NCBI RefSeq assembly: GCF_900200035.1
Contig: NZ_FZTC01000053.1
Span: 96,375-160,374 of the forward strand
DNA length: 64,000 bases
DNA from: Klebsiella grimontii
GTDB lineage: Bacteria > Pseudomonadota > Gammaproteobacteria > Enterobacterales > Enterobacteriaceae
Reading direction: 5' to 3'
The notes below the pieces were generated by a model. The model was not told where the DNA came from. It did no database searches and saw only the letters and a list, made by a program, of their open reading frames with translations. Of this stretch, positions 8,866 to 20,614 are shown one piece after another (the stretch's first letter is position 1; every line of letters begins with the position of its first letter). Position numbers and translations under genes: made by a program.

Positions 8866-9627
8866 TTAACGGGATGCCAGAATGGCGCAGCTATGGTCCT
8901 GAATCTCTTCCGCCGATGCGCGATTCAGCGTCAGCAGGTTACGCTCGGTCGCCAGCAGCACCAGCGAGCCGTCGCTCTGCTTCGCCATCGCCAGCGCGAA
9001 ACGCCCCATATGTTCGCGCGCTTCCGGCACCTCTTCAGCCAGCATCAGGAACGGGCTGCGCTGCGCCAGCTCCGTTTCGGTGACCCGGCGCGCCAGATAT
9101 TCGTGGCCCAGTAGTCCACCGGGCAGCGGCAACCAGCGACTGCTGATAGCGGGCGCTTCCTTGTCCAGCTGAGTACGGACATCGGGACGCAAGCAGGAGA
9201 TATGGATATGGAAATGATTTTGCGTGCGTCCGCTGCGCGAGTTGATGGTCAAGGAGACCGCGTCATCCGATACGGCGGAACCACGATGCTGGCTCATGAT
9301 TTCACGCCCCTGCCAGGCCTGCCAGAAGAAGTTCGGCGTCAGGGGATTGAGCAGCAGCGGGCTTTCGGTGCCGTTAATGCGGTAAGTGGGCATCAGCAGA
9401 TACTGCAGCGGGCCATTGCGGTCTTTAAACAGGACATAGCCGCCCTTCAGGTTCACTTCCGCGCAGGGCGCGGAATTCTGGCGCTGCTGTTGATTGGGGA
9501 CGCACTGTTGCAGAACAATTTTGCGCAACGCGTCAGGGTTGCCGGAATGGAGCCAGTAGTAGCCGCCGGCCATCGCCGCCACAACCGCCACCAGCAGCGC
9601 TAATAAAAGGTATCGTACTCTTCGCAT
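8866..9627 (-). CDS. cdh: CDP-diacylglycerol pyrophosphatase
   Basis: 253 aa. One N-terminal membrane anchor (residues about 5-24) precedes a periplasmic HIT-like domain with the histidine run [15 protein letters not shown] and [16 protein letters not shown]. Cdh hydrolyses CDP-diacylglycerol to phosphatidate and CMP. Length and order (cdh then sbp, leftward) agree with E. coli and Salmonella. ACAGGAAAATAG precedes the ATG. Confidence 0.93.
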   Translation of the reverse strand: MRRVRYLLLALLVAVVAAMAGGYYWLHSGNPDALRKIVLQQCVPNQQQRQNSAPCAEVNLKGGYVLFKDRNGPLQYLLMPTYRINGTESPLLLNPLTPNFFWQAWQGREIMSQHRGSAVSDDAVSLTINSRSGRTQNHFHIHISCLRPDVRTQLDKEAPAISSRWLPLPGGLLGHEYLARRVTETELAQRSPFLMLAEEVPEAREHMGRFALAMAKQSDGSLVLLATERNLLTLNRASAEEIQDHSCAILASR

Positions 9628-9710
9628 TCTATTTTCCTGTCTCAGCCAGAAACGGAAGAGTAACGCAGTTTGATGACTAAATGAAAACAGGAAGAGGTTC
9701 GGTGTGTTTT

Positions 9711-9745
9711 CCCGGAGGCGGCGCTATGCGCCTGTCCGGGCTACC
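9711..9745. repeat. REP element between cdh and sbp
   Basis: CCCGGAGGCGGCGC pairs with GCGCCTGTCCGGG around a short loop and is followed by CTACC. It is one unit of the window-wide REP family. Confidence 0.75.
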
Positions 9746-9792
9746 CCCTATTCCCGACAAACTCACCGCTGCCGGGAATAAGAAGAGGCTAT

Positions 9793-10782
9793 TTAACGCT
9801 GATTGATCTGGTCGAAGGTGCCGCCGTTGGAGAAGTGCTCTTTCTGCGCTTTCGTCCAGCCGCCAAACACGTCATCAATGGTGAACAGCTTCAGTTTCGG
9901 GAACTCATCGGCGTATTTTTTCGCTATTTCAGGGTCACGCGGGCGATAGAAGTTCTTCGCCGCAATCTCCTGGCCTTCCGGCGAATAGAGGTACTTCAGA
10001 TACGCTTCCGCCACCTGGCGAGTGCCCTTCTTGTCGACCACTTTATCCACCACGGAAACCGTCGGCTCGGCGAGAATCGATTCGCTCGGCGTCACGATCT
10101 CAAATTTATCTTTACCCAGCTCATTGGTCGCCAGCAGGGCTTCGTTTTCCCAGGCGATCAGCACATCGCCTATCCCGCGCTCTACGAAGGTGTTCGTCGC
10201 GCCCCGGGCGCCGGAATCCAGCACTTCGACGTTCTTAAACAGCGCTTTTACGAACTCCTGCGCCTTCGCCTGGTCGCCATTGTTCTGGTGCAGGGCGTAG
10301 CCCCAGGCCGCCAGATAGTTCCAGCGCGCGCCGCCGGAGCTTTTCGGGTTCGGGGTAATCACCGACACGCCTGGTTTAATCAGGTCGTTCCAGTCGTGAA
10401 TCTGCTTCGGGTTGCCTTTACGTACGAGGAACACGATGGTGGAGGTATACGGCGCGGAGTTATCCGGCAGACGTTTCAGCCAGTTTTTGTCGATTCGGCC
10501 GCGTTCGGCAATTGCATCGACGTCATAGGCCAGCGCAAGGGTCACCACGTCGGCTTCAATACCGTTGATCACCGAGGTCGCCTGTTTGCCGGAGCCGCCG
10601 TGGGATTGACGAATCACCACGTTGTCGCCGGTTTCTTGCTTCCAGTGGGCGCTAAAAGCTTTGTTGTACTGTTCGTACAGCTCGCGCGTCGGATCGTAAG
10701 AAACGTTTAATAGTTGAATGTCTTTTGCCAGAACGCTGGCGGATGCCAGCAACAGAGTTAACCCCACGCCCCACTTATTCAT
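9793..10782 (-). CDS. sbp: Periplasmic sulfate-binding protein
   Basis: 329 aa. Signal peptide [19 protein letters not shown] is cleaved before [17 protein letters not shown], the start of mature Sbp in enterics. The body has the anion-binding segments SHGGSGKQA and [14 protein letters not shown] and the C-terminal [12 protein letters not shown]. It delivers sulfate or thiosulfate to the CysUWA ABC importer, encoded elsewhere. In E. coli the next gene would be pfkA; here zapB follows, marking a rearrangement breakpoint. Regulation by CysB is known for the family; no site was identified here. Confidence 0.95.
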   Translation of the reverse strand: MNKWGVGLTLLLASASVLAKDIQLLNVSYDPTRELYEQYNKAFSAHWKQETGDNVVIRQSHGGSGKQATSVINGIEADVVTLALAYDVDAIAERGRIDKNWLKRLPDNSAPYTSTIVFLVRKGNPKQIHDWNDLIKPGVSVITPNPKSSGGARWNYLAAWGYALHQNNGDQAKAQEFVKALFKNVEVLDSGARGATNTFVERGIGDVLIAWENEALLATNELGKDKFEIVTPSESILAEPTVSVVDKVVDKKGTRQVAEAYLKYLYSPEGQEIAAKNFYRPRDPEIAKKYADEFPKLKLFTIDDVFGGWTKAQKEHFSNGGTFDQINQR

Positions 10783-10904
10783 CGCACCGCTCTCTTTATG
10801 TAGTGTTGTGATGGATTAAGCGTGCCAGAAAGCGGACTGATGATTAAAGAATAAAAAAAGATTGGCTATAACTTGCGAGTATATAGAACGGGGAAGTGTT
10901 GCCC

Positions 10905-10931
10905 CCTCCCGAACGGGAGAGGGCGGGAAGC
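10905..10931. other. Hairpin downstream of zapB
   Basis: CCCTCCCG pairs with CGGGAGAGGG (one mismatch) around AA. A related perfect hairpin is found after yicH. There is no T-run on the zapB side, so it is a weak terminator at best. Confidence 0.4.
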
Positions 10932-10932
10932 G

Positions 10933-11620
<688 letters not shown>

Positions 11621-12472
11621 ATGAGCCAAACATCAACACTAAAAGGCCAGTGCATCGCAGAGTTCCTCGGTACCGGGTTGTTGATCTTTTTCGGCGTTGG
11701 GTGCGTCGCTGCGCTTAAGGTCGCGGGAGCCAGCTTCGGTCAATGGGAAATCAGCATCATCTGGGGTCTGGGCGTCGCCATGGCGATTTACCTGACCGCA
11801 GGGGTTTCCGGTGCGCACCTTAACCCGGCGGTCACCATCGCGCTGTGGCTGTTCGCCTGTTTTGACGGTCGTAAAGTTGTTCCTTTTATCATTGCGCAAT
11901 TCGCTGGCGCCTTTTGCGCTGCGGCTTTAGTTTACGGGCTTTATTACAATCTTTTCTTCGATTTCGAACATACCCACAATATGGTGCGCGGTAGCGTCGA
12001 AAGTCTCGAGCTGGCAGGCATTTTTTCTACTTACCCGAACCCGCATATCAATTTTGTGCAGGCCTTCGCGGTAGAAATGGTGATTACCGCTATCCTGATG
12101 GGCGTCATTCTGGCGCTGACCGACGATGGCAACGGCGTGCCGCGTGGCCCGCTGGCGCCGCTGCTGATTGGTCTGCTGATCGCCGTTATCGGCGCATCCA
12201 TGGGCCCGCTGACCGGCTTCGCCATGAACCCGGCGCGTGATATCGGACCGAAAGCCTTCGCCTGGCTGGCAGGCTGGGGCAATGTCGCTTTCACCGGCGG
12301 CAAAGATATTCCTTATTTCCTGGTGCCGCTGTGCGCGCCAATCGTCGGTGCTGCGCTGGGCGCATTTTGCTACCGCAAGCTGATTGGCCGCCACCTGCCT
12401 TGCGACACCTGCGTCGTCGAAGAGAAAGAAGCCGCATCCCCCTCTACGACGCAACACAAAGCTTCGCTGTAA
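11621..12472 (+). CDS. glpF: Glycerol facilitator (aquaglyceroporin)
   Basis: 283 aa from ATG 11621 (MSQTSTLKGQCIAEFLG), the start of E. coli GlpF; upstream in-frame codons are not supported. It is an inner-membrane channel with six spans. The two NPA motifs are at 68-70 and 203-205, and the selectivity-filter residues W48, F200 and R206 are all in place. It lets glycerol enter for trapping by GlpK. A 21-bp gap separates it from glpK. Confidence 0.97.
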   Translation: MSQTSTLKGQCIAEFLGTGLLIFFGVGCVAALKVAGASFGQWEISIIWGLGVAMAIYLTAGVSGAHLNPAVTIALWLFACFDGRKVVPFIIAQFAGAFCAAALVYGLYYNLFFDFEHTHNMVRGSVESLELAGIFSTYPNPHINFVQAFAVEMVITAILMGVILALTDDGNGVPRGPLAPLLIGLLIAVIGASMGPLTGFAMNPARDIGPKAFAWLAGWGNVAFTGGKDIPYFLVPLCAPIVGAALGAFCYRKLIGRHLPCDTCVVEEKEAASPSTTQHKASL

Positions 12473-14005
<1,533 letters not shown>

Positions 14006-14020
14006 GTTTGTTGAGGTATT

Positions 14021-14055
14021 CCCGGCTTGCGGCGTAAACGCCTTAGCCGGGCTAC
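14021..14055. repeat. REP element between glpK and gltS
   Basis: CCCGGCTTGCGGCGT pairs with ACGCCTTAGCCGGG, followed by CTACC. It lies between convergent genes. Confidence 0.75.
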
Positions 14056-14062
14056 CAAAACC

Positions 14063-14086
14063 AAAAACCGCGCTGGCCTGTAGCGC
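14063..14086 (-). terminator. Probable terminator of gltS
   Basis: On the minus strand GCGCT and AGCGC pair (14070-14074 with 14082-14086), followed by GGTTTTT. It is placed 19 bp after the gltS stop. Confidence 0.5.
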
Positions 14087-14104
14087 AGCGTCTCCGGGTT
14101 TTTA

Positions 14105-15307
14105 TCAGCCGAATACCGGCAGCAGCAGATAGAGCTTAATCACCAGCGCGTTAACGATATCGATAAAGAACGCGCCCACCATCGGCACCACCAGAAACGC
14201 CATGTGCGACGGACCGAAACGGTCGGTTATCGCCTGCATGTTGGCAATCGCCGTCGGCGTCGCGCCGAGGCCGAAACCACAGTGGCCGGCGGCCAGCACC
14301 GCGGCATCGTAGTTTTTACCCATCATCCGGTAGGTCACAAACACCGCATACAGCGCCATCGCTACCGTCTGCACCGCCAGAATGGCAATCATCGGCAGCG
14401 CCAACGACGCCAGCTCCCACAGCTTCAGGCTCATCAGCGCCATCGCCAGGAACAGCGACAGACTGACGTTACCCAGCACCGACACCGCGCGATCGAACAC
14501 GCGATACAGCCCCAGCGCCGACAGGCTGTTGCTCAGGATCACGCCGATAAACAATACGCAAACGAAAGTGGGCAGTTCAAATACGGTTCCCGCCAGCAGT
14601 TGCGCAACGATCTTCCCTACCGTTAAGCAGATGGCGATCAGCGCAATGCTCTCAATCAGCACCAGCGAGGTGATCATGCGCCCCATATCCGGCTTTTCAA
14701 ACGCGGTCGGCGCGAGCTGATCGTCCGGTGTGCCGTCAGGGGAAGAAGAGTGCTTAACCAGATAGCGCGCCACCGGCCCGCCGATCAGGCCGCCAAGGAC
14801 GAGGCCGAAGGTTGCGCAAGCCATCGCCACTTCGGTGGCGTTGGCGAAACCATAGCGCTCAACAAACAACTTACTCCACGCCGCGCCAGTGCCGTGGCCG
14901 CCGGAAAGGGTAATCGAACCGGCCAGCAGCCCCATCAACGGGTCGAGGCCCAGCAGCTTCGCCATGCCGATACCGAGGGCGTTTTGCAGCAGCAGCAGCC
15001 CCACCACCACAATCAGGAACGTCCCCACGACTTTACCGCCAGCCCGCAGGCTGGCGAGGTTGGCGTTGAGGCCGATAGTGGCGAAGAACGCCAGCATTAG
15101 CGGATCTTTCAGGCTCATATCGAAATCAATTTCGATATCCATGCTTTTCTTTAATACCAGCAGCGCCAGCGCGACCAGCAGGCCGCCCGCGACGGGCTCA
15201 GGAATGGTGTATTTCTTGAGGAAAGGAACGGTTTGAACGAGTTTTCTACCCAGTAGCAACACTAAAGTTGCGGCAACGAGCGTCGATAAGGTATCGAGAT
15301 GAAACAT
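14105..15307 (-). CDS. gltS: Sodium/glutamate symporter
   Basis: 400 aa from ATG 15307 (MFHLDTLSTLVAATLVLLLG), the E. coli GltS start, with AAGGAGCT seven bases upstream. ESS-family inner-membrane carrier with two inverted repeats; the reentrant hairpins carry SGGHGTGAAW and GHCGFGLGATPTAIANM. It imports glutamate with Na+. It is divergent from xanP, as in E. coli. Its neighbour across the 3' side is glpK, which differs from E. coli. Confidence 0.96.
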   Translation of the reverse strand: MFHLDTLSTLVAATLVLLLGRKLVQTVPFLKKYTIPEPVAGGLLVALALLVLKKSMDIEIDFDMSLKDPLMLAFFATIGLNANLASLRAGGKVVGTFLIVVVGLLLLQNALGIGMAKLLGLDPLMGLLAGSITLSGGHGTGAAWSKLFVERYGFANATEVAMACATFGLVLGGLIGGPVARYLVKHSSSPDGTPDDQLAPTAFEKPDMGRMITSLVLIESIALIAICLTVGKIVAQLLAGTVFELPTFVCVLFIGVILSNSLSALGLYRVFDRAVSVLGNVSLSLFLAMALMSLKLWELASLALPMIAILAVQTVAMALYAVFVTYRMMGKNYDAAVLAAGHCGFGLGATPTAIANMQAITDRFGPSHMAFLVVPMVGAFFIDIVNALVIKLYLLLPVFG

Positions 15308-15528
15308 AAAAAAGAGCTCCTTATAGGCGCATGATCCATTCACACGCGACGATATTCCCGGTGTCGATTGCTTCTCATCATGAGTAATCGGGAAGGGATT
15401 TTAAGCAGAAGTGTGGAAAAAAGGACAGGAAAAGATATTTTGTAGGGATATTGATGCGATCAAGCATACAAAATGTTAATAAATGTTTGTTGCCTATTCC
15501 TTGTATAAATATTTATCGCTAACGAGTG

Positions 15529-15540
15529 GCAAACGTTTGC
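15529..15540 (+). promoter_or_regulatory. PurR-like box in the xanP promoter
   Basis: GCAAACGTTTGC is a perfect palindrome matching the core of the PurR operator (ACGCAAACGTTTGCGT type). A likely -10, GATAAAAT, is at 15557-15564, so the box covers the -35 region, a position suited to repression. A purine permease is an appropriate target. Confidence 0.65.
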
Positions 15541-15594
15541 TTTTGGTCTACAGTCCGATAAAATCCCCGCTTTGCCACCTTTGGGATTGTTGTG

Positions 15595-16986
15595 ATGTCC
15601 GTTAACACCGCAGAGTCAGAAAATGCGCAACCGGTTGCGCACAAGCAAACCAGCGAATTAATCTACCGCCTCGAAGACCGCCCGCCGCTACCGCAAACCC
15701 TGTTCGCCGCGTTCCAGCACCTGCTGGCGATGTTTGTCGCGGTCATCACTCCGGCGCTGTTAATTTGCCAGGCCCTGGGCCTTCCGGCTCAGGATACGCA
15801 ACACATCATCAGCATGTCCCTTTTCGCCTCCGGCGTGGCATCCATCATTCAAATCAAAGCCTGGGGCCCGGTCGGCTCCGGTCTGCTCTCAATTCAGGGC
15901 ACCAGCTTTAACTTCGTCGCGCCGCTGATCATGGGCGGCACCGCGCTGAAAACCGGCGGCGCCGATGTTCCGACCATGATGGCCGCGCTGTTCGGCACCC
16001 TGATGCTGGCCAGCTGTACGGAGATGGTTCTCTCCCGCGTCCTGCATCTCGCCCGCCGCATTATTACCCCGCTGGTCTCCGGCGTGGTGGTGATGATTAT
16101 CGGCCTGTCGCTGATTCAGGTTGGCCTGACCTCCATCGGCGGCGGCTACGCGGCTATGGCCGATCACACCTTCGGCGCGCCGAAAAATCTGCTGCTGGCG
16201 GGCATCGTGCTGGCGCTGATCATTATCCTTAACCGCCAGCGCAACCCATATCTGCGCATCGCTTCGCTGGTTATCGCGATGGCGGCCGGCTACCTGGCGG
16301 CATGGTTGCTCGATATGCTGCCGGCCAATACCGCGCCGACGGAAAGCAGCCTGATTATGGTGCCTACGCCGCTGTACTACGGGCTGGGCATCGACTGGAA
16401 CCTGCTGCTGCCGCTGATGCTGGTGTTTATGATTACCTCGCTGGAAACCATCGGCGATATTACCGCCACCTCTGACGTCTCCGAGCAGCCGGTTTCCGGC
16501 CCGCTCTATATGAAGCGTCTGAAGGGCGGCGTGCTGGCTAACGGCCTGAACTCCTTCGTCTCGGCGGTATTCAATACCTTCCCGAACTCCTGCTTTGGCC
16601 AGAACAACGGCGTGATACAGCTGACCGGCGTCGCCAGCCGCTATGTCGGTTTCGTGGTCGCGCTGATGCTGATCGTGCTCGGGCTGTTCCCGGCGGTGAG
16701 CGGTTTTGTACAGCATATTCCTGAGCCGGTGCTCGGCGGCGCGACGCTGGTCATGTTCGGCACCATTGCCGCCTCCGGCGTGCGTATCGTCTCCCGCGAG
16801 CCGCTGAACCGCCGGGCGATCCTGATTATCGCCCTGTCGCTGGCCGTCGGCCTTGGCGTCTCCCAGCAGCCGCTGATCCTGCAGTTCGCCCCTGACTGGC
16901 TGAAGAACCTGCTCTCCTCGGGTATCGCTGCTGGCGGTATCACGGCGATTGTGCTGAATCTGATTTTCCCGCCAGAGAAAAACTGA
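15595..16986 (+). CDS. xanP: Xanthine:H+ symporter
   Basis: 463 aa from ATG 15595; a GTG directly before it (15592) is in frame but adds nothing to the family alignment. NCS2/NAT family with 14 spans. Recognisable segments: [28 protein letters not shown], the transport residue in [14 protein letters not shown], and the family signature in [14 protein letters not shown]. coli XanP imports xanthine with a proton. A PurR-like box lies upstream. Confidence 0.95.
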   Translation: MSVNTAESENAQPVAHKQTSELIYRLEDRPPLPQTLFAAFQHLLAMFVAVITPALLICQALGLPAQDTQHIISMSLFASGVASIIQIKAWGPVGSGLLSIQGTSFNFVAPLIMGGTALKTGGADVPTMMAALFGTLMLASCTEMVLSRVLHLARRIITPLVSGVVVMIIGLSLIQVGLTSIGGGYAAMADHTFGAPKNLLLAGIVLALIIILNRQRNPYLRIASLVIAMAAGYLAAWLLDMLPANTAPTESSLIMVPTPLYYGLGIDWNLLLPLMLVFMITSLETIGDITATSDVSEQPVSGPLYMKRLKGGVLANGLNSFVSAVFNTFPNSCFGQNNGVIQLTGVASRYVGFVVALMLIVLGLFPAVSGFVQHIPEPVLGGATLVMFGTIAASGVRIVSREPLNRRAILIIALSLAVGLGVSQQPLILQFAPDWLKNLLSSGIAAGGITAIVLNLIFPPEKN

Positions 16987-16994
16987 TCCTCTCT

Positions 16995-17028
16995 GACGCT
17001 CCGGCCGCGCGATGCTGGCCGGGGCGTC
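16995..17028. other. Strong hairpin downstream of xanP
   Basis: GACGCTCCGGCC (16995-17006) pairs over 12 bp (one G-T) with GGCCGGGGCGTC (17017-17028). No T-run follows; it may protect or partly terminate the xanP mRNA. Confidence 0.5.
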
Positions 17029-17131
17029 TGCATCATCAATCTCACATCATCTCATTACACAATTCCTGTCTTGAGGATTGCGCATAATTCGGGCATAACA
17101 GCCTTATGTGCCTCGCTCAGGATCGAAGATC

Positions 17132-18847
17132 ATGAAATTTCTCAGAAAGCTGATTCTCTGGCTGCTGATTGCCCTGCTGGTGGTGATTATTGCCGCTTAC
17201 TTCCTGCTGCAAACCCAGTGGGGTGGGCGCCAGGCCAGCGCCTGGCTAAGCGACGGCACCGGCTGGAAGGTTTCTTTCAACAAGATGAACCATAATTTCT
17301 CCTCGCCGATGCACCTGCAGCTGCAAAACGTCACCCTCGGCCGCGACGGCAAACCCGCCACACTGGTGGCGCAAACGGTGGATATTGGTTTTAGCAGCCG
17401 CCAGTTTAGCGACCCGCTGCATGCCGACGAAATCGTCCTCAGCGACGGCACGCTAAACTTTTCCCCTTCCTCTGCGGCGCTGCCGTTCGCCGCCGACCGT
17501 CTGCAGCTGCGCAATATGGCGTTCAACAGCCCGGAGAGCGACTGGGATCTGAGCGCGCAGCGCGTCACCGGCGGCGTCAGCCCGTGGGCGCCGGAAGCGG
17601 GCAACGTGCTCGGCAAGAAAACGCAGATTCAGATCAGCGCCGGTTCGATGACGCTCAACGGTATTGAAGCCAGCAACGTGCTGATTCAGGGGAATATTGA
17701 TAACGGCGAAGTGTCCCTCTCGACCATTGGAGCGGACGTCGCCCGCGGTACGCTCACCGGCACGGCGAAACGCAGCGCCGACGGCGGCTGGCAGGTCGAT
17801 AATTTGCGCCTCAGCGAAATCCGCCTGCAAAGCGATAAATCCCTCGCCGACTTTTTCGCGCCGCTGACTACCCTGCCCTCGCTACAGATTGGCCGCCTTG
17901 ATGTCACCGACGCTAGCCTGCAGGGGCCTGACTGGGCGATCGCCGGTCTCGACCTTAATCTGCGCAACCTCACCCTGAGCCGCGGCGACTGGCAAAGCCA
18001 GGAGGGTACGCTGTCGATGAACGCCAACGAGTTTATTTACGGCTCGCTGCACTTCCTCGACCCGATCCTTAACGCCGGGTTCTCACCGCAGGGCATCGCG
18101 CTGCGCCAGTTCACCTCACGCTGGGAGGGCGGCATGGTGCGCACATCCGGCAATTGGCTGCGCGCCGGCAACGCCCTGGTGCTGGATGACGCGGCGTTCG
18201 CCGGGCTGGAATACACCCTGCCGGACAACTGGAAGCAGCTGTGGATGGCGCCGCTGCCCGACTGGCTGCAAAGCCTGACGCTGAGAAAGTTCAGCGCCAG
18301 CCGCAACCTGATTATCGATATTGAACCGGCGTTCCCGTGGCAAATCACCGCGCTTGACGGCTACGGCGGCGAGCTGCAGCTGGTGAAAAACCGCAGCTGG
18401 GGCGTGTGGAGCGGTAGCGCGACGCTGAACGCCGCCGCCGCGACGTTTAACCGGATTGACGTCCGCCGCCCGTCGCTGAAGCTGAGCGCCAACGCCTCAA
18501 CGGTGAACGTTAACGAGCTCAGCGCCTTTACCGAGCGTGGGATCCTGCAAGCCACCGCGGCGGTGTCGCAGCTCCCGCAGCGCCAGGTCAACCTGAGCCT
18601 CAACGGTCGCGGCGTGCCGCTGAATATTTTGCAGGCGTGGGGCTGGCCCGCGCTGCCGGTTTCCGGCGACGGGAACCTTCAGCTGACGGCGACCGGCAGC
18701 GTGCAGGCGGATGTGCCGCTGAAGCCGACCGTCAACGGGCAGCTTAGCGCGATAAATATGGAGAAACAGCAGGTGGCGCAGGTGATGCGCAACGGGGAGG
18801 TCTCCAGCACCCAGCCCCCTTCAGCACCGGCGACAACGACTCCCTGA
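17132..18847 (+). CDS. yicH: AsmA-like inner-membrane protein YicH
   Basis: 571 aa from ATG 17132 (MKFLRKLILWLLIALLVV), matching the E. coli YicH start. One N-terminal transmembrane anchor is followed by a long beta-rich periplasmic part of the AsmA/TamB type, with SLQIGRLDVTDASLQGPDW and FTSRWEGGMVRTSGNWLR nearly as in E. coli. AsmA-clan proteins are implicated in phospholipid transport to the outer membrane; YicH's own role is less clear. The C-terminus is proline/threonine-rich and divergent. In E. coli yicI follows; here two carbohydrate loci intervene. Confidence 0.92.
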   Translation: MKFLRKLILWLLIALLVVIIAAYFLLQTQWGGRQASAWLSDGTGWKVSFNKMNHNFSSPMHLQLQNVTLGRDGKPATLVAQTVDIGFSSRQFSDPLHADEIVLSDGTLNFSPSSAALPFAADRLQLRNMAFNSPESDWDLSAQRVTGGVSPWAPEAGNVLGKKTQIQISAGSMTLNGIEASNVLIQGNIDNGEVSLSTIGADVARGTLTGTAKRSADGGWQVDNLRLSEIRLQSDKSLADFFAPLTTLPSLQIGRLDVTDASLQGPDWAIAGLDLNLRNLTLSRGDWQSQEGTLSMNANEFIYGSLHFLDPILNAGFSPQGIALRQFTSRWEGGMVRTSGNWLRAGNALVLDDAAFAGLEYTLPDNWKQLWMAPLPDWLQSLTLRKFSASRNLIIDIEPAFPWQITALDGYGGELQLVKNRSWGVWSGSATLNAAAATFNRIDVRRPSLKLSANASTVNVNELSAFTERGILQATAAVSQLPQRQVNLSLNGRGVPLNILQAWGWPALPVSGDGNLQLTATGSVQADVPLKPTVNGQLSAINMEKQQVAQVMRNGEVSSTQPPSAPATTTP

Positions 18848-18863
18848 CTTTCCCTCTCCCTCC

Positions 18864-18886
18864 CCCCTCTCCCCACGGGAGAGGGG
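18864..18886. other. Perfect 10-bp hairpin after yicH
   Basis: CCCCTCTCCC (18864-18873) pairs perfectly with GGGAGAGGGG (18877-18886) around CAC. It is the same type as the hairpin after zapB and perhaps a small dispersed intergenic element. Confidence 0.5.
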
Positions 18887-19041
18887 CCTGTTCCATTCGC
18901 GAAACCTGTTGCCATTAAGCGGCTGTTTGTACCTATTTCCCGCAACCTGTTCCTTTCAAATAACGGACTTGCTATAACAAAAATACTGGAAGTTAAAAAA
19001 ATAATTAAAGTCCCTGAACCTACAAAAATAAAGGAACAACC

Positions 19042-20601
19042 ATGTCCGTAATACGTCAGCGTATTCTGGAGAATATGCAAAAATTCTCCAGAGCAATGAT
19101 CGGCGCAGTATTGTTCTTGCCGGTCATTGGCTTAATTTTGGCACTCAGTTCAGTCTTAACTAACCCAACATTAATTTCGGAGACCAGTTTTTTACACCAG
19201 CTCGGACAGCTCCTCGGCGATACCTTCTGGCCTTTATTCGGCAATCTGGGATTACTCTTTTGCGTCGGCATTAGCTATGGTCTGGCAAAAGATAAAAAAA
19301 CCGAAGTCGCGCTGGTTTCGGTAATGTGTTTTATCATGTTTCTTGGCGCTAACCACTCGTGGCTGGAGCATACCCACGGCCTTGCGGAAAAAATTAACGG
19401 CGAATATTACGGTACCGGGCAGACTCAGCTGCTGGGCTTTGTGGTGGTCGATATGGGGGTTTTCCTCGGGATTATTCTCGGCTGCACCATCGCCTGGGTG
19501 CATAACAAAGTCTCGACGATTGAACTACCCGGCGCGCTCTCCATGTACGGCGGAGCCAAGCTGACGCTGGTGGCGATGACGCCGGTCGTCATTTTCTACG
19601 CCATCGCCTTTACCTGGTTCTGGCCGTTTATGACCCACGGCATCGCGGCGCTGACCGGTTTTATGAAAAACGCCGGCGTAGCGGGAGTCTTCGTTTACGG
19701 CTTCTTTGAAAAATTCCTCATCCCCACCGGCCTGCACCACTTCGTCTGGTCGCCGTTCCAGCTCACGCAAATCGGCGGCACGCTGAGCGTCGACGGCCAG
19801 GTCGTCTCCGGTACCCAGGCGATTTTCCTCGCCTATATGCGCCACCCGGATTTAACCCCGGTGATGAACGAGGCGCTGCGTTTCTCGCAGCAGGGGATGA
19901 CCACCATCTTCGGCCTGGCCGGCGCCTCGTTGGCGTTTTACCACACGGCGAAACCGGAGAAAAAAATGATGGCCAAAGCGATTCTGCTACCGGCCATTAT
20001 CACCTCCATGCTCACCGGCATCACCGAGCCGATTGAGTTTACCTTCCTGTTCGTTTCGCCGCTGCTGTGGGTGATCCACGCCACCTTAACCGCGGCCTCG
20101 CAGGCGATTTGCGACATCTTTACCGTGCGTCCCTGGGGCGCTTCCGGGCTGATTGAGTTCCTGATTTACAACCTGCCGCTGCCGGTATCCCTGACGCGCT
20201 GGCCCGGCTACGTGCTTATCGGGATCGGTCAGTTCGCCGTCTACTACGTTATCTTCCGCACCCTGGTCGTTAAGTTGAATCTCAAAACGCCGGGTCGTGA
20301 AGACGATGAAAACGTGAAGTTATATAGCAAGGCGGATTATCGTAAAAAAATGGGCGAACCGCAGTCGGTGACTAACGAAATTATCAATGGCTTGGGTGGT
20401 AAAGAGAACATTATTTCCGTCGACAACTGTTTCACCCGCCTGCGCGTCGCTATTCATAATATGGATCTGGTTGACGATACGATATTAAAAAGCACCGGCG
20501 CAAATGGCGTAGTACGAAATCGAAATGAAGTTCAGGTTATTTACGGCGTCAAAGTGGGACAGGTTCGTTCCCGGGTTGATAGCTGGCTAGCAGAAAATTA
20601 A
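19042..20601 (+). CDS. PTS EIICB, glucose/alpha-glucoside family (GlvC/AglA-like)
   Basis: 519 aa. Residues about 1-420 are an EIIC domain (about ten spans) with EKFLIPTGLHHFVW and GITEPIEFTFLFVSP, the glucose-superfamily substrate signature. The linker LNLKTPGREDDENVKLYSKADY closely resembles GlvC. Residues about 435-519 are an EIIB domain with phospho-cysteine C463 in DNCFTRLRV. There is no EIIA domain, so EIIA-Glc (Crr) probably donates phosphate. It imports and phosphorylates a glycoside that the next gene hydrolyses. Start has AAAGGAACAACC upstream; 13 bp to the GH4 gene. Confidence 0.88.
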   Translation: MSVIRQRILENMQKFSRAMIGAVLFLPVIGLILALSSVLTNPTLISETSFLHQLGQLLGDTFWPLFGNLGLLFCVGISYGLAKDKKTEVALVSVMCFIMFLGANHSWLEHTHGLAEKINGEYYGTGQTQLLGFVVVDMGVFLGIILGCTIAWVHNKVSTIELPGALSMYGGAKLTLVAMTPVVIFYAIAFTWFWPFMTHGIAALTGFMKNAGVAGVFVYGFFEKFLIPTGLHHFVWSPFQLTQIGGTLSVDGQVVSGTQAIFLAYMRHPDLTPVMNEALRFSQQGMTTIFGLAGASLAFYHTAKPEKKMMAKAILLPAIITSMLTGITEPIEFTFLFVSPLLWVIHATLTAASQAICDIFTVRPWGASGLIEFLIYNLPLPVSLTRWPGYVLIGIGQFAVYYVIFRTLVVKLNLKTPGREDDENVKLYSKADYRKKMGEPQSVTNEIINGLGGKENIISVDNCFTRLRVAIHNMDLVDDTILKSTGANGVVRNRNEVQVIYGVKVGQVRSRVDSWLAEN

Positions 20602-20614
20602 TTGGGAGTGATTT

